Below, piece by piece: positions 8,542-19,379 of a DNA stretch of 64,000 nucleotides; position 1 is the stretch's first letter; each line of letters begins with the position of its first letter. Source of the DNA: Streptomyces olivoverticillatus (GTDB lineage: Bacteria; Actinomycetota; Actinomycetes; Streptomycetales; Streptomycetaceae); NCBI RefSeq assembly GCF_014203555.1, contig NZ_JACHJH010000005.1, positions 226,225 to 290,224 on the forward strand, in the 5' to 3' direction. Made by a program: the position numbers and the translations under genes. The notes beneath the pieces were generated by a model. The model was not told the DNA's origin and did not search any database. It saw only the letters and a program-made list of their open reading frames with translations.

Positions 8542-9014
8542 TGGCCGCCGTCGAGCGCCTGGTGCAGAAGGTCTCCTCAACCCGATCCTTCGCTCGGATC
8601 GCGCCGCACTTCCTGCCCGCGATGGACCGGGCGGTGCACCGGCTGACCGGCGGAAAGGTCCTGCTCAGCGCGCGCATGCTGCCCAGCGTGGTCCTGCTGT
8701 CGACGGGGGCGAAGAGCGGGCTGCCCCGGCGCACGCCGCTCGCCTGCATGCCGGAGCGCGAGCGCGGCACATGGATTCTGATCGGCAGCAACTTCGGCCG
8801 CCCCGGGCACCCCGCCTGGACGGCAAACCTGCTGGCGCACCCCGATGCGGAGATCAGCTGGAAGGGCCGGGACGTCCCGGTGCGGGCGCAGCTGCTGCGC
8901 GGGGTGGAACGGGAGGCCGTATGGGTGGCCGTGCTGGAGTTCTGGCCGCCGTACGCGCGCTATCAGGCGCGGGTGGAGCGGCAGATCCGGCTGTTCCGGC
9001 TGGAGCGGCGGTAA
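8541..9014 (+). CDS. Ddn-like deazaflavin (F420)-dependent nitroreductase family protein
   Basis: A 157-residue split-barrel protein of the F420-binding family that includes mycobacterial Ddn. Its hallmarks are VVLLSTGAKSGLPRRTPLACM, then TWILIGSNFGRPGHPAWTANL, then LLAHPDAEISWKGRDVPV, and a final helix LEFWPPYARYQARVERQIRLF. The family uses reduced F420 to reduce enones, quinones or nitro groups. ATG at 8541 overlaps the dehydrogenase stop; a GTG three bases earlier is also possible. The window also encodes an FO synthase (40890-43496), so the cofactor is available to the cell. Confidence 0.85.
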   Translation: MAAVERLVQKVSSTRSFARIAPHFLPAMDRAVHRLTGGKVLLSARMLPSVVLLSTGAKSGLPRRTPLACMPERERGTWILIGSNFGRPGHPAWTANLLAHPDAEISWKGRDVPVRAQLLRGVEREAVWVAVLEFWPPYARYQARVERQIRLFRLERR

Positions 9015-9177
9015 CGGTCGGAAGCCGGCGTGGGCCCCGGCGTGGGCGGACGGCGCGGATGCGCGACGGCGGGCCGACCGGGCCGTGCCCGGACAGCCCG
9101 CCGTTGCGATGACAGGACATACGAGGTGCCGAGGCGTCGTGCGCTGGGCGGACGCCTGCGGGGGCTGCGCTGACGCG

Positions 9178-9825
9178 CTATTTCGTCGGCTTCTTGCCGG
9201 TGATGCCCAGATGGACGAGGAGCGCGAGGTTGGGCTTGAGCTCGGCCTGTTTGACGCCCCAGCTCTGGAAGCCCTTCTGGTGCGAGGCCACGGCCGCGAG
9301 CATCGCGACGAGCGAGCCGGCCACAGCCGCCGGGCTGACGTCCTTGTCGACCTTGCCCTTGGCCTGGAGTTCCTTCACGGAATCCGTCAGGGAGTTGGTG
9401 ACGGCGTTCAGGATCTTCATGCGGATCTTGTAGAACCGCTTGTCGCCCTCGGCGGCCCCCAGGTCCACGACGCGCAGGATCGCCTCGTGCTTGCGCCAGA
9501 ACCCGAGGAAGCCGTCGACCAGTTCCTCGGCCGCCTGCCAGCCGGACTTGCCGACCCACGAGCGCCCGGCGACCAGTTCGGTCAGGCCGGCGCCCTCCTT
9601 CGCCATTTCCTCGGCGATTTCCAGGACGGCGCCTTCCACGTCGGGGAAGTACTGGTAAAAGGTCGCGGGCGAGGTGCCGGCCCTGCGGGCGACGTCGATG
9701 ACCTTCACATCGCGGTAGGGCGAGGAGCTGAGCATTTCGCTGAGGCAGTCGAGCAGCTTCTGCCGCGTCGCCTGGCCGCGCCGACCGGCCACGCGGCCGT
9801 CGACGGTGCGTACTTGTCCTGTCAT
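9178..9825 (-). CDS. TetR family transcriptional regulator
   Basis: A 215-residue repressor with a canonical N-terminal helix-turn-helix: GQATRQKLLDCLSEML, then YRDVKVIDVARRAGTSPATFYQYFPDVEGAVLEIAEEM. The C-terminal domain is all-helical and probably binds a small ligand. It lies within the catabolic set and is the best local candidate to read the palindrome shared by its promoters. However, its own promoter shows only a half match (CTGTCATGCCGTCAG, 9819-9833, right arm intact), so direct autoregulation is unsure. It is divergent from the VOC protein gene at 10147, across a 321-bp gap. Acyl-CoA or a pathway intermediate would be a plausible ligand. Confidence 0.85.
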   Translation of the reverse strand: MTGQVRTVDGRVAGRRGQATRQKLLDCLSEMLSSSPYRDVKVIDVARRAGTSPATFYQYFPDVEGAVLEIAEEMAKEGAGLTELVAGRSWVGKSGWQAAEELVDGFLGFWRKHEAILRVVDLGAAEGDKRFYKIRMKILNAVTNSLTDSVKELQAKGKVDKDVSPAAVAGSLVAMLAAVASHQKGFQSWGVKQAELKPNLALLVHLGITGKKPTK

Positions 9826-10146
9826 GCCGTCAGCTTACCGAGGGGTGATCGGAGCGCGATTCGGCTGCATGCAAATGGGGGCGGGGGTGAATGATGGGGT
9901 ATATGTGCAGGTCAGATGGGTTGTGAAGGGGCAGCGAGAGAGTTGAAGCGGATTGGCCCGTACCGGTGAATTGTCCTATCAACAAGCTGTGGACCACGAT
10001 CTCCGCGCCGTTCCTTCGATAGTTATCCACAGGCCGCGCGCGAATCCCCGACCACCTATACCGTGGCTGCCAGAACACTCCGCGTAGCAAGGACACCCGG
10101 CCGCATTTCGCCGCACTTCGCCCGATCGCGCAAAGGAGACCCGACC
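9826..10146. other. divergent intergenic region with local A/T-rich stretch
   Basis: This gap separates the TetR gene (-) from the VOC gene (+). It is less GC-rich than its surroundings and should hold both promoters. Apart from the half operator at 9819-9833 and a good ribosome site (AAAGGAGA) before 10147, I see no hairpin or other structured element. Confidence 0.5.
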
Positions 10147-10953
10147 ATGAGCGCAGCCCCGGACGGAATCCCGGAAGGCATGCCCTGCTGGGCGGATGCC
10201 ATGCTGCCCGACGTCGAAGCGGGCAAGCGCTTCTACGGCGAGCTCTTCGGCTGGACGTTCGAGGACAGCGGCGGGGAGTACGGCCACTACACCCAGGCGT
10301 TCCACGACGGGAAGAACGTCGCGGCGCTGGCCCCCAAGCCCGACGGCCGGATGCCGACCACCTGGTCCGTCTACTTCGCCTCCTCCGACGCGGCCGCGAC
10401 GGCCCGCCGGATCCATGCCGCGGGCGGCACGATGGTCATGGGCCCGATGTCCGTCGGCCCGTACGGCACGATGCTGATGGCCGCCGATCCCGGCGGCGCG
10501 GTCTTCGGTGTCTGGCAGGCCGGCTCCCACAAGGGCTTCGAGAAGCGGGGCGAACCGGGTGCGTACGGCTGGACCGAGGTGTACACGCGCGATCCGAAGG
10601 CGGTCGATGCCTTCTACGAAGCCGTCTTCGGCTTCCAGGGCCACGACGTCAGCGAGCAGGCGGGTATCGACTTCGCCGTCTGGACGCCCCCGGGCAAGCC
10701 CCTCACCCCCGAGCACGCGCTCGGCGGCCGGGCCGTCATGGACGACGACCGGTTCCCCAAGGAAATGCCCGCCCACTACCTGACCTACTTCGTGGTGGCC
10801 GACTGCGACGAAGCAGCGGCGACGGCCCGCCGGCTGCGCGGTCGTGTGCTGCGCGATCCGCAGGACAGCCCGCACGGGCGCTTCGCCGTGCTCGCCGACG
10901 ACCAGAGCGCTCTCTTCGCCGTCATCGACCTCTCCCGGGCAGGCCGGGGGTAG
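10147..10953 (+). CDS. VOC (glyoxalase/bleomycin-resistance) two-domain protein
   Basis: A 268-residue protein made of two vicinal-oxygen-chelate domains. Each opens with the signature CWADAMLPDVEAGKRFYGELFGW (about residues 15-37) or GWTEVYTRDPKAVDAFYEAV (about 141-160). Each closes with an ADPxGAxFGV- or ADDQSALFAV-type strand. It resembles the mycobacterial CFP30B/27-kDa antigen family, whose reaction is not established. ATG at 10147 lies behind AAAGGAGA. The TetR-VOC-afsK gene order is worth comparing with other Streptomyces afsK loci. Confidence 0.85.
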   Translation: MSAAPDGIPEGMPCWADAMLPDVEAGKRFYGELFGWTFEDSGGEYGHYTQAFHDGKNVAALAPKPDGRMPTTWSVYFASSDAAATARRIHAAGGTMVMGPMSVGPYGTMLMAADPGGAVFGVWQAGSHKGFEKRGEPGAYGWTEVYTRDPKAVDAFYEAVFGFQGHDVSEQAGIDFAVWTPPGKPLTPEHALGGRAVMDDDRFPKEMPAHYLTYFVVADCDEAAATARRLRGRVLRDPQDSPHGRFAVLADDQSALFAVIDLSRAGRG

Positions 10954-11176
10954 CCGGAGAGGGGCGGGCGGGGGGAGGCGGAGAAACGGTGAGATGACGG
11001 CGGGGCGTGGCGTTCCGCATGTGGCGGCATGGGGCGAAGACACGGCGAAGCGCGCCCCGGGTTCGCCACCGCGGACTTCGCCAGGAAGAATCGGGGTGCG
11101 TCGACCGGGATAATTCTGCGGTGTGACGCGCACGGGGCTGAAACCCTTCAAGCCCCCACGGGGAGGTGGCAGACCA

Positions 11177-13690
<2,514 letters not shown>

Positions 13691-13696
13691 GCAGGG

Positions 13697-13727
13697 CGCG
13701 GCCGCCGCCGATGTGGGCGGCGGCGCG
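13697..13727. terminator. hairpin terminator between convergent afsK and enoyl-CoA hydratase
   Basis: GCCGCCGCC and GGCGGCGGC form a perfect nine-pair stem around a GATGTG loop, with further CGC/GCG pairing outside. There is no U-tract, which is common in Streptomyces. It can serve both strands. Confidence 0.55.
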
Positions 13728-13754
13728 CGGTGTCCGGCGTTCCCGGCCCGCGGC

Positions 13755-14522
13755 TCAGCGCATGCGGTGCTCGCGATTGCGCTCGGTGAAGAGCCCGGCC
13801 TGCCGGTCAGGTGGCAGGTTGCCGAGGGCGATGAGGTGGGGGGCCAGGGCGAGTGCGTGTGCCTGGGCGGCCTGCCTGGCCGCCCACAGGGCTCGTACCG
13901 TGCCCTGGACCGGCTCGGTGGGCCAGGCGGCGATGGTGGCGGCCGCCCGCAGGGCCGCGTCGGTGGCCTCGCCGGGCGGGGTGAGCTCGGAGACCAGCCC
14001 GATCTCGTACGCGCGCCGCGCGGAGAGGCGTTCGGCCGTGCCCATCAGCGCCAGCCGCGCCGCCTCCCCGAAGGGCATGAGCTGGGCCATGTACAGCGAC
14101 TCGTAGGCGCTGACCATGCCGTACGAGGTGTGCGGGTCGAAGAAGGACGCGTCCTCGGAGGCGACGACGAACTCCGCCTCGCCCAGCAGGTAAAAGGCCC
14201 CTCCGCAGGCCATGCCGCCCACTGCCGCGATCACGGGCTTCCACAGGTCTGCGGCCTTGGGGCCGACGGTGAGCAGCGGGTCGTCCGTGGAGTACGGCGA
14301 GTGCGGCTGCGGGACCTGGGCGGAACGGTCGATGCCGGTGCAGAAGGCGCGGTCGCCGGCGCCGGTGAGGACGACGGCCCGGACCGTGTCGTCGAGGCGG
14401 AACGCCTGCCACACATCGCGGAGTTGCCCGGCCATTTCGAGGTCGATGGCGTTGTGGCGTTCGGGGCGGTCGAGGGTGACCAGCGCGACGCCGTCCGCCC
14501 GTACTTCGCTGCGGACGCTCAC
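13755..14522 (-). CDS. enoyl-CoA hydratase/isomerase family protein
   Basis: A 255-residue crotonase-fold protein. Visible elements are VALVTLDRPERHNAID, the first oxyanion segment AFCTGIDRSAQ, and the second segment AAVGGMACGGAFYLLGEAEF. The usual catalytic Glu position falls in DPHTSYGMVSAYE, which departs from the classic PE(x)xLG pattern. It may therefore be a specialised hydratase, hydrolase or isomerase. Start codon GTG at 14522 overlaps the stop of the DUF35 gene. With 14519-15055 and 15062-16414 it forms an operon Ltp-DUF35-hydratase driven from the 16.4-16.5 kb promoter. Confidence 0.85.
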   Translation of the reverse strand: MSVRSEVRADGVALVTLDRPERHNAIDLEMAGQLRDVWQAFRLDDTVRAVVLTGAGDRAFCTGIDRSAQVPQPHSPYSTDDPLLTVGPKAADLWKPVIAAVGGMACGGAFYLLGEAEFVVASEDASFFDPHTSYGMVSAYESLYMAQLMPFGEAARLALMGTAERLSARRAYEIGLVSELTPPGEATDAALRAAATIAAWPTEPVQGTVRALWAARQAAQAHALALAPHLIALGNLPPDRQAGLFTERNREHRMR

Positions 14523-15055
14523 GCCTCCTCCAGGACCCAGCGCGGCACGACGACGTCCTCCGCGAGCTCGGCGAAGACGGCCTTGACGGGAGCGCCGATG
14601 CGCAGCCGGGACGGGTCGGCGGAGTTGAGGGGGGCGTCCCGGGCGGTGACGAGGTTGCCGACGAGGCGGATGCCGGGAGCGTCGGCGAGGGCCACGAGGA
14701 TGACGTTATACGGGGCCAGTTCCGCGTAGGCGGGCAGGAGGGGCGGGTGGGGCAGGACATAGGACCAGATGCGGCCGCGGCCGCTCATCCTGCGCCACTC
14801 GCTGTCGAACGACTGGCAGTGCGGGCAGCACGGCCGGGGCGGGAAGCGGAGCTCGCGACAGTCGGCGCAGGCCTGTATGCGCAGTTCGCCGCGGGCGGCG
14901 AACTCCCAGAACGGCAGCCCGTCCGCGTCGGGGACGGGCAGCAGCAGGCCGTCGGTGGTGGTGTTGCAAGGGGGTTGCCTGGTACGGGAGTTGTTCATGT
15001 CGCCCACAGTGTTCCCCGGGGCGTTGTCAGTGGTACCCCTCATGATGGAGGGCAT
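14519..15055 (-). CDS. DUF35 / OB-fold zinc-ribbon protein, second copy
   Basis: Like the protein at 5627, it has a zinc ribbon (CADCRELRFPPRPCCPHCQSF) followed by an OB fold (GRIWSYVLPHPPLLPAY to EDVVVPRW). The leader of about 55 residues is poorly conserved, so the true start is uncertain. ATG at 15055 is preferred because GAGGAG lies about ten bases upstream, inside the preceding gene; an in-frame TTG (15061) and later ATGs are possible. It follows the Ltp gene without a gap and overlaps the hydratase start, which fits stoichiometric synthesis of a Ltp-DUF35 complex. Confidence 0.75.
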   Translation of the reverse strand: MPSIMRGTTDNAPGNTVGDMNNSRTRQPPCNTTTDGLLLPVPDADGLPFWEFAARGELRIQACADCRELRFPPRPCCPHCQSFDSEWRRMSGRGRIWSYVLPHPPLLPAYAELAPYNVILVALADAPGIRLVGNLVTARDAPLNSADPSRLRIGAPVKAVFAELAEDVVVPRWVLEEA

Positions 15056-15061
15056 GAGCAA

Positions 15062-16414
15062 TCAGCTCCTCAGCAGCAATGCCGACGTGGGTACGCCCTC
15101 GCCCGCCGTGACCAAGCAGGTCTCGGCGCCGGGCACCTGCGCGGTGGAGGTGCCGCGGAGTTGCCTGACGCCCTCGTTGATGAGGTTGAAACCATGGACG
15201 TAAGCCTCGCTCAGCCCTCCGCCGCCGGTGTTGATCGGCAGCCGGCCGCCCAGTTCGAGGGCGCCGCCCTCCGAGAAGGCCGCGCCTTCGCCGCGCGCGC
15301 AGAAGCCATAGCCCTCCAGGGACAGCGGGATGAGCGGGGTGAAGGCGTCGTAGATCTGGGCGACGTCCACGTCCGGGGGGCCGAAGTCCGCCGTGTGCCA
15401 CAGGCGGCGGGCGGCGGTCCAGGAGGGCCCGGTCAGCGGGTCGTCGGTCCAGTAGTTGACCATGCCGTGGTGCTGGGCGGGCAGGCCCTGGGCGGCGGAG
15501 TGGACGTAGACGGGCGGGTGGCGGCAGTCGCGGGCGCGCTCGGCGGAGACCACGACGCAGGCCAGCGCTCCGTCCGTTTCGAGGCAGTTGTCGAAGAGGC
15601 AGAGAGGTTCGCTGATCCAGCGGGAGGTCATATACATCTCGCGGGTCAGCGGGCGCTCGTACATCATCGCGGCCGGGTTCTGGTTGGCGCGGTTGCGGCA
15701 GGCGAGGGCGACGTTGAAGAAGTGGTCGCGGGTGGCGCCGTACTCGTGCATATAGCGGCGGGCGAGCATCGCGATCTCGTCGGCGGGGCGTAACAGCCCG
15801 TACGGGCGGGTCCACTGTCCGGGGGTGGGCAGCTCGGCGCCGGTGTTCCGCCAGGGGCGCGGGCCGGAGCCGCGCTTGCGGGAGCGCCAGGCCACGCCCA
15901 CGGTCGCCTGGCCGGTGGTGATCGCGGCCGCGAGGTGGGCGACGGTCGCGCAGGAGCCGCCGCCGCCGTATCCGGCCTTGGAGAAGAAGGTGACGTCGCC
16001 TGCGCCGATGGCCTTGGCGACCTCGACCTCGTCGGTCTCCTCCATGGTGTACGAGGTGAAGGCGTCGACCTGGGAAGGGGGTATGCCCGCGTCGTCGAGC
16101 GCGGCGAGGATCGCACGACAGGCCAGGGTCTTCTCGGGCTCGGCAAGGTGTCTGGCGAAGGGGGTTTGACCGATGCCGACGATTGCGGTGGTGTCCTTGA
16201 GCGGTGCCATGGCGGCGGGGCGCGCCGGTGCGGTCGCGGGCGCCGCGGTCATGACCGCGGCCGTGCTCGCTGCGGTCGTTGCGTTTGCCGTCGGGATGCC
16301 TGCTGCCCTCGCGTCTGCCGCCGTCGTGTCTGCCGCCTCTGGGCCGACCGCCTTCGCGCCTGCCGCCGGCGCATGCGCCGGCGTCGTGTCCGGTGTCGCT
16401 GTGCTCGCCTTCAT
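15062..16414 (-). CDS. thiolase-like Ltp protein with low-complexity N-terminal extension
   Basis: The thiolase fold starts at about residue 69 (MAPLKDTTAIVGIGQTPFAR). It continues with FFSKAGYGGGGSCATVAHLA, WISEPLCLFDNCLETDGALA, VAQIYDAFTPLIPLSLEGYG and the loop LPINTGGGGLSEAYVHGFN. A Cys lies near the usual nucleophile site (GGGGSCATV), but the surrounding motif is not that of a biosynthetic thiolase. Together with the DUF35 neighbour this points to an Ltp-type aldolase or thiolase. The first 68 residues are an Ala/Thr/Pro string. ATG at 16414 has a weak ribosome site and ATG at 16210 has none, so the extension may or may not be translated. Divergent from the acyl-CoA synthetase at 16526 across an operator. 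Confidence 0.75.
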   Translation of the reverse strand: MKASTATPDTTPAHAPAAGAKAVGPEAADTTAADARAAGIPTANATTAASTAAVMTAAPATAPARPAAMAPLKDTTAIVGIGQTPFARHLAEPEKTLACRAILAALDDAGIPPSQVDAFTSYTMEETDEVEVAKAIGAGDVTFFSKAGYGGGGSCATVAHLAAAITTGQATVGVAWRSRKRGSGPRPWRNTGAELPTPGQWTRPYGLLRPADEIAMLARRYMHEYGATRDHFFNVALACRNRANQNPAAMMYERPLTREMYMTSRWISEPLCLFDNCLETDGALACVVVSAERARDCRHPPVYVHSAAQGLPAQHHGMVNYWTDDPLTGPSWTAARRLWHTADFGPPDVDVAQIYDAFTPLIPLSLEGYGFCARGEGAAFSEGGALELGGRLPINTGGGGLSEAYVHGFNLINEGVRQLRGTSTAQVPGAETCLVTAGEGVPTSALLLRS

Positions 16415-16487
16415 CGTTGCCGCCTTCGCGTTCTCGGGTCCGGCGCCGTCGCGTTCCCTCCTGACAGCGCGGAAGGGTATCGCTAAT

Positions 16488-16502
16488 CTGACGCACAGTC
16501 AG
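16488..16502. promoter_or_regulatory. predicted repressor operator, copy 6
   Basis: CTGACGCACAGTCAG matches the shared palindrome and lies in the divergent promoter between the Ltp-DUF35-hydratase operon (-) and the acyl-CoA synthetase (+, start 23 bp downstream). Confidence 0.7.
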
Positions 16503-16525
16503 CTAGCGGAGCGGGAGGGCAAGCC

Positions 16526-18172
16526 ATGTGCGGCGACCTGGAGTTCGGCTCGATACCCCGCCTGGTGCGTACGGCGGCCGAGCGGTACGGGGACCGCGAG
16601 GCGGTGGTCGAGGGCCGCGCGCGGATCACCTACCGGCAGCTGGGGCGGCGCATCGAGCGGGCCGCCGCGGCGTGCATGGCCGCCGGGGTACAGGCGGGGG
16701 ACCGGGTCGCGGTCTGGGCCCCCAACTCCCTGGACTGGATCACCGCCGGCCTGGGGGCGGTCACGGCGGGCGCCGTGCTCGTCCCCGTCAACACCCGCCT
16801 CAAGGGCGCCGAGGCGGCCCAGGTGCTGGCGCGGACCCGGGCCCGGCTGCTGTTCGTCACCGGTCCCTTCCTCGGCACCTCCTATGTGGCGGCGCTGCGC
16901 GGAGCGGCCGGGAAGCCGGCCGGGGCCCCCGGTGCGGCGGCACCCTGCGCGACCGTACGCGCCCGCACGTCGCCCCTGCCGGGGCTGCCCGAGCTGCGGG
17001 ACGTGGTGGTGCTGGCCGATGCCGCACCTGCGGACTTCCGCACGTGGAAGGAGTTCCTCGCGGCGGGGCGCGAGGTCCCCGCCGAGGCCGTGCGGGAGCG
17101 GGCAGACGCGGTTGGGCCCGCGGCCGCCTGCGACATCCTCTTCACCTCGGGCACCACGGGCGAGCCCAGGGGCGTCGTCACCACGCACGCGCAGACGCTG
17201 CGCACCTTCGGCGTCTGGGGCGAACTGGCCGGACTGCGGGAAGGAGACCGCTATCTGATCGTCAACCCGTTCTCGCACACCTTCGGCTACAAGGCTGGTG
17301 TCATCGCGAGCCTGATGCGGGGCGCGACGATCCATCCGCAGCCGGTCTTCACGGCGGAAGCGGTGCTGGCCAATGTGGCGGCGGAGCGGATCACCGTGCT
17401 GCCCGGTCCGCCCACCCTGTACCAGGCGGTCCTGGACCACCCGGCCAGGGAGGCCTACGACCTCTCGTCGCTGCGGGTGGCCGTGACGGGGGCGGCCGTC
17501 GTGCCGCGGCGGCTGGTGGACCGGCTCCGCGGAGAGCTGGGCATCGCCACCGTGCTGACCGCCTACGGCATGAGCGAGGCCACGGGCGTGATCACCATGT
17601 GCCGCCCCGGCGATTCCGCCGAGGTCGTCGCGGGCACCTCGGGCCGGGCCATACCCGGTACGGAGGTCAAGGTGACCGGTGCCGACGGGAGGGCGCTGGG
17701 CGTGGGCGAGCCCGGAGAGATCCTGGTGCGCGGGTATCAGGTGATGTCCGGCTACTTCGAGGACGCCGACGCCACTGCGCAAGCCGTGGACGCCGACGGA
17801 TGGCTGCACACGGGCGATGTCGGCGTGCTGGACGGCGACGGCAATCTGCGGGTCACGGACCGGCTGAAGGACATGTTCGTCGTCGGTGGCTTCAATGCCT
17901 ACCCGGCCGAGATCGAGCAGCTGCTGGCCCGGCATCCGGGCGTTGCGGACGTGGCCGTCGTCGGCGTGCCGGATGACCGGCTGGGCGAGGTCGGCAAGGC
18001 GTTCGCCGTCCGCAGCGGTGGGGCGGACGCGGTCACGGCGGAGGGCCTGATTGCCTGGGCGCGGCGCGAGATGGCGAACTACAAGGTGCCGCGGGAAGTG
18101 GAGTTCGTAGGGACGCTGCCGAGGAATGCGTCCGGGAAGGTGCTCAAAGGGGTGCTGCGGCAGCGGCGGTGA
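16526..18172 (+). CDS. AMP-forming acyl-CoA synthetase (FadD-type)
   Basis: A 548-residue member of the adenylate-forming enzyme family that converts a carboxylic acid to its CoA thioester via an acyl-adenylate. The phosphate-binding loop LFTSGTTGEPRGVVTTH is at about residue 210. The aromatic-rich substrate region VNPFSHTFGYKAG, the adenine motif TAYGMSEATG, the hinge TGDVGVLDGDGNLRVTDRLKD and the C-terminal catalytic Lys in LPRNASGKVLKG all follow in order. ATG at 16526 lies behind GGGAGGG. Its length and motif set match FadD3-like synthetases of ring-degradation pathways, but the substrate cannot be read from sequence. Confidence 0.9.
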   Translation: MCGDLEFGSIPRLVRTAAERYGDREAVVEGRARITYRQLGRRIERAAAACMAAGVQAGDRVAVWAPNSLDWITAGLGAVTAGAVLVPVNTRLKGAEAAQVLARTRARLLFVTGPFLGTSYVAALRGAAGKPAGAPGAAAPCATVRARTSPLPGLPELRDVVVLADAAPADFRTWKEFLAAGREVPAEAVRERADAVGPAAACDILFTSGTTGEPRGVVTTHAQTLRTFGVWGELAGLREGDRYLIVNPFSHTFGYKAGVIASLMRGATIHPQPVFTAEAVLANVAAERITVLPGPPTLYQAVLDHPAREAYDLSSLRVAVTGAAVVPRRLVDRLRGELGIATVLTAYGMSEATGVITMCRPGDSAEVVAGTSGRAIPGTEVKVTGADGRALGVGEPGEILVRGYQVMSGYFEDADATAQAVDADGWLHTGDVGVLDGDGNLRVTDRLKDMFVVGGFNAYPAEIEQLLARHPGVADVAVVGVPDDRLGEVGKAFAVRSGGADAVTAEGLIAWARREMANYKVPREVEFVGTLPRNASGKVLKGVLRQRR

Positions 18173-18296
18173 AAGGGGGAAGACGCGCGGGGCGCGGTCC
18201 GGTGACCGTACTCACCCGGCAGGTGTGTGCCACACGGAGCGAGGACGGTGATGGTTGTCACCGGACCGCGCCTCCGGCGCCTGGCCCGGGCTTCGG

Positions 18297-18593
18297 CTAG
18301 CTCAAGTCCAGGCCGGTCGTGTGGTCGTCGTCAGCAAGGGTGCTGTGGTCGTCAGCAGCAAAGGTGGAGTGGTCGTCGGAGCCACCGGTGGTGTGGTCGT
18401 CCGCACCGCCCGTGGTGTGGTCGTCGTGAGGGGCCGCGCTGCCCGTGATCGCGTGCAGGGCGGGTACGGCGGTCGAGTGGTCGTCGGCGAATGCCGGCGC
18501 CGAGCCGAGGATCGCCGCCGTGGCGGCGAGGCCGAATATGGCGAGCGTGCGCTTTCCGCGGGCCATGGTGGTGGTCGTCGTCTTGCGGTTCAT
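18297..18593 (-). CDS. small secreted DDHxTG-repeat protein
   Basis: This 98-residue protein has a typical signal peptide (MARGKRTLAIFGLAATAAIL, cleavage predicted after APAFA). The mature part is about 55 residues and is built from six copies of DDH(S/T)T, four of them in DDHTTGG- or DDHST-type units. The same DDHAT element is repeated four times in the cytoplasmic protein AfsS encoded 0.6 kb upstream (19191-19379). ATG at 18593 follows GAGGAG. Nothing else indicates a function; acidic and histidine-rich repeats could bind metal ions. I do not recognise a named family. Confidence 0.8.
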   Translation of the reverse strand: MNRKTTTTTMARGKRTLAIFGLAATAAILGSAPAFADDHSTAVPALHAITGSAAPHDDHTTGGADDHTTGGSDDHSTFAADDHSTLADDDHTTGLDLS

Positions 18594-19190
18594 TGCGACT
18601 CCTCTGCTCGGGGGTGGTGGTACATCGGGTGATGTTGCCGATTCCGGCGGATTCCTTGCTGCTCCCGGATTCGCGCCGACAGCCGGCTGTGCAGTGGTGC
18701 GGTGATTCAGTCGTGCAGTAGTGCGGCGGTGCAATGGTGCGTTGACGCAATGGTGCTTTGGTGCGATCGATCACGTGTCAACTGCTGCTCAGGAGCGGCA
18801 GTTTGCGATGCTATGCGGTCGCGGAAGACGGTGCATGGGGGAACGTACCCGGCCGGTCCCCGTTCCCCATGGGAAACGGCCGAGAATCGGGGCTTTCCTT
18901 CGTCGCCCCTTGTTGCCCCTTGTCGCCCCCCGCGAGCGCAGGGACCGGTGCCGACGGCTCCCCCTCCGCGCCGTCGACGCCGGTCCCTGTGTGTTCCCCC
19001 GTGGCCAGTCCCCCGATATCCCCCGATATCCCCCGTTGGACTGTCCCCCTGATTCCCCCGATCCCCCGATCCCCCCGTTCCCCCGTTCCCCCGTGAGGAC
19101 CGTGCGGGTCCGGGAGCTTCCGGCCGATGTCAGACGGAAGCTACCGAACACACGATCTTGGTGCTTTTTCGTGCAGGTGGCACCTGACCG
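18594..19190. other. 597-bp intergenic region with G-rich tract and hairpin
   Basis: This region lies downstream of afsS and upstream of the DDHxTG secreted gene. Around 18700-18770 are imperfect short repeats of the form TGCAATGGTGC. At 18940-18988 the arms AGGGACCGG and CCGGTCCCT enclose a second helix, a likely terminator for afsS. At 18996-19094 the minus strand carries eight or more runs of four to six G separated by short spacers, a potential G-quadruplex. No further gene is supported. Confidence 0.6.
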
Positions 19191-19379
19191 TCAGAACGGC
19201 TTCTCGGTCGTCGCGTGGTCGTCCTTGAGAACGATCGGCTGACCGCCGGTCGCGTGGTCGTCCAGACGGACGGCCGGCTGACCGGTGGCGTGGTCGTCCT
19301 GGAGGACGGCCGGACTACCGGTGGCGTGGTCGTCCTGCGGTGTGGCCACCTTGGGTGTGAGCTTCTTGTCGTCGCTCAT
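19191..19379 (-). CDS. afsS: AfsS-type small regulatory repeat protein
   Basis: This 62-residue protein opens with MSDDKKLTPKVATPQDDHAT and then repeats DDHAT four times at spacings of 11-14 residues, ending DDHATTEKPF. S. coelicolor AfsS is 63 aa, has a similar short repeat built around a D-x-H core, and is the target through which AfsR raises antibiotic production. The position just downstream of afsR, on the same strand, agrees. ATG at 19379 is chosen for the GGAG nine bases upstream; a TTG three codons earlier is less likely. How the protein works is not known. Confidence 0.85.
   Translation of the reverse strand: MSDDKKLTPKVATPQDDHATGSPAVLQDDHATGQPAVRLDDHATGGQPIVLKDDHATTEKPF

Noticed and set aside
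18996..19094. CRISPR-like array in the C-rich tract
   Set aside because: The units are only 8-12 bp, with no spacer-repeat alternation and no cas genes.
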